DNA from: Ignavibacteria bacterium | GTDB lineage: Bacteria > Bacteroidota > Ignavibacteria > Tepidaquicellales > OLB5 | NCBI GenBank assembly: GCA_026417195.1 | Contig: JAOADS010000017.1 | Coordinates: 1-18,454 of the forward strand | Direction: 5' to 3' | DNA length: 18,454 nucleotides | Part shown: positions 14,954-18,454 of the stretch, one piece after another | How the letters are laid out: each line of letters opens with the position of its first letter | How positions within the stretch are numbered: position 1 is the stretch's first letter | Position numbers and translations under genes: made by a program | Notes under the pieces: generated by a model | What the model saw: the letters and a program-made list of their open reading frames with translations, nothing else | What the model was told of the DNA's origin: nothing | Databases searched by the model: none

Positions 14954-15340
14954 CTAATGGAGTTTTTTACCTTTAGATGCCGTAACGGTAGAATTCAAAC
15001 CTCCTCTGACTGAAAACTCACCTTTAACTTCAATCCACCTTGGCTTCATAACCTTTACAAGATCATCAAGTATAGTGTTAATCACATTTTCATAGAATAT
15101 GCCTTCATTTCTGAAAGACTGGAGATAAAACTTCAGTGATTTCAGCTCCACACATTTCCTATCAGCGATGTATGATATGGTAATCACTCCGAAATCTGGC
15201 TGACCTGTCTTGGGACAGACAGATGTAAATTCATTTGCCCTGTGAATAATCAGATAATTCCTGTCAGGGAAACTGTTATCAAATGTCTCAAGAAGTTTTA
15301 TTCTTGAAGGATTGGAGCTTTCAGCCCTGAACTTCTTCAC
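14954..15340 (-). CDS. queF: QueF, preQ0 reductase (queuosine pathway)
   Basis: A 128-residue unimodular QueF, the NADPH-dependent reductase that converts 7-cyano-7-deazaguanine (preQ0) to preQ1. The catalytic segment EFTSVCPKTGQPDFG has C42, which forms the thioimide, and D49. The QueF motif ELKSLKFYLQSFRNEG (65-80) is intact. Next to it the usual F-H-E reads F82-Y83-E84, so tyrosine takes the place of the conserved histidine (H96 in B. subtilis). The later strand PRWIEVKGEFSVRGG (99-113) is typical. The start is a GTG, 3 nt after the lipoprotein stop, indicating close coupling. No other queuosine gene is in the window. Confidence 0.93.
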   Translation of the reverse strand: MKKFRAESSNPSRIKLLETFDNSFPDRNYLIIHRANEFTSVCPKTGQPDFGVITISYIADRKCVELKSLKFYLQSFRNEGIFYENVINTILDDLVKVMKPRWIEVKGEFSVRGGLNSTVTASKGKKLH

Positions 15341-15343
15341 AGA

Positions 15344-15781
15344 TCAGTTAGTTTTACTTCTGAAATTGAGATTACCCGTACCTGCATAATTGGGAACTGT
15401 TACCTTAGTGGGTGTGGGACAGTTTATAACAGTATCACATCCGTAAACTCCAAGCACAGATATCACACTTCCGTTTGATGAATTAATTGCTGTGGCACCT
15501 ATGTAATAATTACCTGAAGCAAGTCCGCTTACCCTGTAATATGCACTTGTAACTCCGCCTGAAGTTACAACTGCAAGTGAGTCGCTCCTGAGCGGAGGCT
15601 GACTGAAAGGATTTGAAACATCAGGGAATATTGACACAGCATAATATCTGCCGTTGAAATTGAGGTTTGAATCATTGAAAGTAATTGTACCTGACACAAA
15701 ATCCTGAGGTGCATTGATTTCCTCTCCGCAAGAGAAGATCAAAAGCAGATATGAGAAAACAGATAGTTTTAATATCTTCAT
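15344..15781 (-). CDS. Small lipoprotein, beta-rich, unknown function
   Basis: The frame starts at ATG 15781 and gives 145 residues; an earlier TTG (15814) would put the signal peptide inside and lies across the promoter element. The N-terminus MKILKLSVFSYLLLIFSC is a lipoprotein signal with C18 as the acylated cysteine, though Phe at -2 is less usual. The mature part resembles a single beta-sandwich: FVSGTITFNDSNLNF, GRYYAVSIFPDVS, YYRVSGLASGNYYIGATAI, then a short loop with two cysteines (GCDTVINC, a likely disulfide), ending GTGNLNFRSK. The pattern SGLASGNYYIGA resembles the end of carboxypeptidase-regulatory-like domains. It would sit on an outer or inner membrane facing the periplasm or outside. 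It leads a unit with queF and the radical SAM gene. Confidence 0.75.
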   Translation of the reverse strand: MKILKLSVFSYLLLIFSCGEEINAPQDFVSGTITFNDSNLNFNGRYYAVSIFPDVSNPFSQPPLRSDSLAVVTSGGVTSAYYRVSGLASGNYYIGATAINSSNGSVISVLGVYGCDTVINCPTPTKVTVPNYAGTGNLNFRSKTN

Positions 15782-15802
15782 TTTTTTATTGTTATTTATC
15801 TG

Positions 15803-15829
15803 CAAATATAACAATCCAGAATATTACAA
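15803..15829 (-). promoter_or_regulatory. Bacteroidota-type promoter candidate for the lipoprotein-queF unit
   Basis: On the minus strand, TATATTTG (15810-15803) matches TAnnTTTG exactly and is followed by CAG. TTG (15829-15827) lies 16 nt upstream, slightly short for a -33 element. Transcription would start about 15 nt before ATG 15781. Confidence 0.5.
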
Positions 15830-15914
15830 AAAGCTGAACTTTAAGTGTATAGAAGTTCTATCTGAATTTTTTCCCTTTTAAATAATGAGGTGCTTAACAA
15901 TTTTTGCATATAAG

Positions 15915-16904
15915 ATGACAGAAATAAATCCTTTAAAAGGATACAGCGAAGTCTATGTATCTGAACCGGAAAGAAAAAATAAAAGCAGACCATTGCTTAA
16001 TGTTATTCTTTTCCTGCTTACTTTTTTCACAACCACTTCTGCCGGAGTTGCCTGGCTTAACCGTGATCCGTTTGACCTTAGTAACTTCAGATACGGATTA
16101 ACCTATTCATTTCTAATACTCACATTTCTCACCTTTCATGAATTCGGACATTACTTTGCAGCAAAGATTCACAAAGTAAGGGTAACTCTGCCTTATTACA
16201 TACCCTTCCCCCTTGTGCTAAATCCTTTCGGTACTATGGGTGCAGTAATAAGAATTAAACAGCAGATCACTTCACGCAAAGCTTTGTTTGACATTGGTAT
16301 AGCAGGACCTGTAGCAGGATTTGTTGTATCATTTGCTATGCTTGTATACGGTATGCTTACTCTCCCGCCATTTGAATACATATATACTATTCATCCAGAA
16401 TACATGCAAACCGGGGTCCCCTTAAGCGGATTCTCATTTGGCTATAATCTTCTGTATTATCTGCTCGGAGAAATACTTGCATCCTCGCCGGATGTATTTC
16501 TTCCTCCTATGAATGAAATGTATCATTATCCATTCCTATGTGTGGGATGGTTCGGTTTGTTTGTAACAGCTCTTAACTTACTTCCGGTAGGGCAGCTTGA
16601 CGGAGGACATATTATTTATGCACTCTTTGGATCAAAAAGCAAATATATAGCAAGAACCTTTTTTGCACTGATGCTATTTATGGGACTTCTGGGACTACTG
16701 CCTTTTTTCGGAATTTACTTCCTTGCTGATTACGGATTGCTGAACTGGCTGATATGGGCAGCGCTTATTTTCTTCGTTATCAGGATTGAACACCCTCCGT
16801 TTTATGATCCTGAGCCCATAGGCACAGCACGTAAGTTATGGGGTGTATTTGCTCTTATTATGTTTATTTTATGCTTTACTCCGGTTCCCGTCAGCGGAAT
16901 CTAA
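15915..16904 (+). CDS. Site-2-type membrane metalloprotease (M50)
   Basis: A 329-residue polytopic membrane protein from ATG 15915; ATG 15885 in the same frame would add ten residues (MRCLTIFAYK), and neither has a Shine-Dalgarno sequence. The zinc motif HEFGH lies at 75-79 within a hydrophobic helix. The second site-2 protease motif, NLLPVGQLDGGH (221-232, D229), provides the third zinc ligand. Between them are a GTMGAVIRI segment and a GIAGPVAGFVVSF helix. There are about seven hydrophobic segments and no PDZ domain, unlike RseP. The family cuts transmembrane segments of regulatory proteins or cleared signal peptides; the substrate is not evident. It is divergent from the lipoprotein gene and ends 3 nt from the convergent SixA-like gene. 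Confidence 0.9.
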   Translation: MTEINPLKGYSEVYVSEPERKNKSRPLLNVILFLLTFFTTTSAGVAWLNRDPFDLSNFRYGLTYSFLILTFLTFHEFGHYFAAKIHKVRVTLPYYIPFPLVLNPFGTMGAVIRIKQQITSRKALFDIGIAGPVAGFVVSFAMLVYGMLTLPPFEYIYTIHPEYMQTGVPLSGFSFGYNLLYYLLGEILASSPDVFLPPMNEMYHYPFLCVGWFGLFVTALNLLPVGQLDGGHIIYALFGSKSKYIARTFFALMLFMGLLGLLPFFGIYFLADYGLLNWLIWAALIFFVIRIEHPPFYDPEPIGTARKLWGVFALIMFILCFTPVPVSGI

Positions 16905-16907
16905 TTA

Positions 16908-17405
16908 TTACCTTTCAGTAAGCTTCATATTCTCGGAATCAAGGAACCAGATAAACTTTCCGGTTTCTTTCACAGGATCAAATTCAATTTTACAGACACT
17001 ACAGTTTTTAAAATTAAGCTGAACCGGATTAGTATCACTCTTAATTAAAGCCTGTGAATAAATATTCACATCAGGAGCATGTCCGAAGAGAGCAATTTTA
17101 TTATGGTAAGAATATCTTTTCAGCAGACTCAGAAAACGACTGAAGGGGCTTCCACCCATAAGTTCAATTACAGTCTTTATCTCGCCGGAGTAATCAAGAA
17201 CAGAGGCAAATACCTCTGCAGTCTGAACTGATCTGACAAGAGGGCTTGAAAGCATCATATCAAATGAGACTTTCAGATCCTGAAGTTTCATTGCAACTAT
17301 CCTGCAATGATTTCTTCCGTGAATCGTGAGATATCTGTAACCTTCCTCAACTATCTCATTGTCAAGTTCGGCAGCAACACCATGCCTTATAATATAAATC
17401 TCCAT
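16908..17405 (-). CDS. SixA-like phosphohistidine phosphatase
   Basis: A 165-residue histidine-phosphatase (phosphoglycerate-mutase fold) protein. The catalytic RHG motif is at the very start (IIRHGVA, R7, H8 and G9), followed by SSPLVRSVQTAE with R58, and LFGHAPD with the second catalytic histidine H109. The short form without extra domains matches SixA, which dephosphorylates phosphohistidine in phosphotransfer proteins such as the ArcB HPt domain or PtsP-type proteins. The substrate here is inferred from size only. The gene starts 3 nt after the mtaB stop and is probably in the same transcript. Confidence 0.85.
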   Translation of the reverse strand: MEIYIIRHGVAAELDNEIVEEGYRYLTIHGRNHCRIVAMKLQDLKVSFDMMLSSPLVRSVQTAEVFASVLDYSGEIKTVIELMGGSPFSRFLSLLKRYSYHNKIALFGHAPDVNIYSQALIKSDTNPVQLNFKNCSVCKIEFDPVKETGKFIWFLDSENMKLTER

Positions 17406-17408
17406 TAG

Positions 17409-18435
17409 TTAAATTTCTCCAATTGCTATGTTATTTGAAAGACCGCTTATCTTTACACATCTTATCTGATTTTCAAAATTTTTCAGAATATCTTTATTAT
17501 CCTTGAGTTCAACTCTTATATAATTATCAGTAAAACCTTTTATTGAGTTGTTCTCTGATTTCTCAAAAAGCACGTTAAAGTATTTCCCTTTATTGCTTGA
17601 ATAAAATAAATTTCTCTTATATTCAGAAATCTGGCGAAGCCAACTTGTTCTTCTTTTCCTTATGCTGACATCAACCCTTCCGCTTAATTTAAGTGCAACG
17701 GTATCTCTTCTTTCAGAATAAGTGAAAACATGGAGATAGTTTACAGGCAGGTCTTCAAGGAAACTACAGGTTATTTTAAAACTCTCATCGCTTTCTCCGG
17801 GAAAACCAGTAATCACATCAGCTCCGATGCATGCCTCCGGAATTTCAGATTTAATCCTGAAGACCAGCTCCCTGTAATATGATGAATTGTAACGTCTCCT
17901 CATCAGCCGGAGAATTTTATCATCACCTGACTGAAGAGGGATATGAAAATGTCTGCATATAACCTGTGAAGATTTAACAAGTTTAATTATCTCATCAGAA
18001 ATCAGATTTGGTTCAACTGAACTGATCCTTACTCTGGGCACATCAAGTTTCTCCATCAGATACAACACGTCAATAAACTTTTTTTTGTCTGAAGAATAAT
18101 CTCCTGTATTTACACCTGTGAGAACTATTTCTTTATAACCTGAGTCCAGAAGCATTTTCACATGTTCAGGTATTTCATTGAAATTCATACTTCGGGACTT
18201 TCCTCTTGCAAGAGGTATGGTACAGAAAGAACATTTATAATCACATCCGTCCTGAATCTTTAAAAAAGCTCTGGTCCTGCTGTCAGAGTCAGAACTATAT
18301 GCATATTCAAAGTCAGTTAATTCACTTTCCGGAGACCTGAATACACAGGAATAATCTCTCTTCTCAAAGTTCTCAGCATAATCAAAAAGACGAAACTTTT
18401 CCCGAGCCCCGAGCACAAGATCGACTCCTTCTATT
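17409..18435 (-). CDS. mtaB: MtaB-type tRNA methylthiotransferase, N-terminus missing
   Basis: The visible frame runs from the adapter junction (native codons from 18434) to TAA 17411-17409, about 341 residues. The first six residues of the open frame (MCIRDR) come from the adapter, and most of the N-terminal UPF0004 domain, which binds the second iron-sulfur cluster, is lost at the contig end; VDLVLGAREKF is its last part. The radical SAM motif KIQDGCDYKCSFCTIPLARGKSRS is intact, with three cysteines in CX3CX2C. GVNTGDY, RISSVEP, HIPLQSGDDKILRLMRRRY and GADVITGFPGES follow, and a C-terminal TRAM-like part is seen. MtaB adds a methylthio group to t6A at position 37 of tRNAs reading ANN codons. 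The GVNTG motif favours MtaB over MiaB or RimO. Confidence 0.9.
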
Positions 18436-18454
18436 CTGTCTCTTATACACATCT
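18436..18454. other. Tn5/Nextera mosaic-end adapter, right contig end
   Basis: CTGTCTCTTATACACATCT is the reverse complement of the 19-bp Tn5 mosaic end found at the left end. It is library sequence, and it truncates mtaB artificially. Confidence 0.97.

Overview
The window looks like a chromosomal contig from an AT-rich member of the Bacteroidota/Chlorobiota/Ignavibacteriota (FCB) group. The evidence is indirect. Several upstream regions carry a TAnnTTTG-type -7 element instead of a sigma70 TATAAT box, many genes lack a Shine-Dalgarno sequence, and the roughly 500-residue MoxR/Mg-chelatase-like ATPase is of a type I associate with Bacteroidota relatives. An Ignavibacteria-like source is my best guess, not a demonstration. 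Both contig ends are untrimmed Tn5/Nextera mosaic-end adapter (1-20 and 18436-18454), so the two outer genes are cut artificially and any start codon inside an adapter is false.

Left part (21-6514): a truncated secreted M1-family metallopeptidase on the minus strand is divergent from a plus-strand series. That series is a signal-less GH5-like glycosidase overlapping a RidA-family gene, a small unknown ORF, a two-CBS-domain protein, and then a tight cluster of MoxR-like AAA+ ATPase, clpS and aat. ClpS and Aat are the adaptor and the N-terminal tagging enzyme of the bacterial N-degron pathway. A perfect 12-bp hairpin closes the cluster.

Middle part (6589-8244, minus strand): rpiB is followed, with an 8-nt overlap, by what appears to be one broken gene (7250-7799). 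It has a PD-(D/E)XK nuclease-like core with two inserted zinc ribbons, interrupted by an in-frame TGA and a frameshift. Next comes a truncated haemoglobin carried on a lipoprotein signal peptide.

Central metabolism (8361-12005, plus strand): a single 1214-residue 2-oxoglutarate dehydrogenase has an E2 succinyltransferase domain fused in front of the E1 domain, as in mycobacterial KGD. A 38-residue membrane miniprotein with its own promoter, ribosome binding site and terminator follows, then tRNA-Pro(CGG) and radC.

Right part (13517-18435): a minus-strand unit of lipoprotein, queF and a B12-binding-type radical SAM protein; a plus-strand M50 site-2 protease; and a minus-strand pair of mtaB (truncated by the contig end) and a SixA-like phosphohistidine phosphatase. 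Most genes are housekeeping. The points of most interest are the broken zinc-ribbon nuclease, the exported globin, the fused KGD-type enzyme, the ATPase-clpS-aat cluster and the 38-residue membrane protein. I saw no CRISPR array, insertion sequence, rRNA or phage module.
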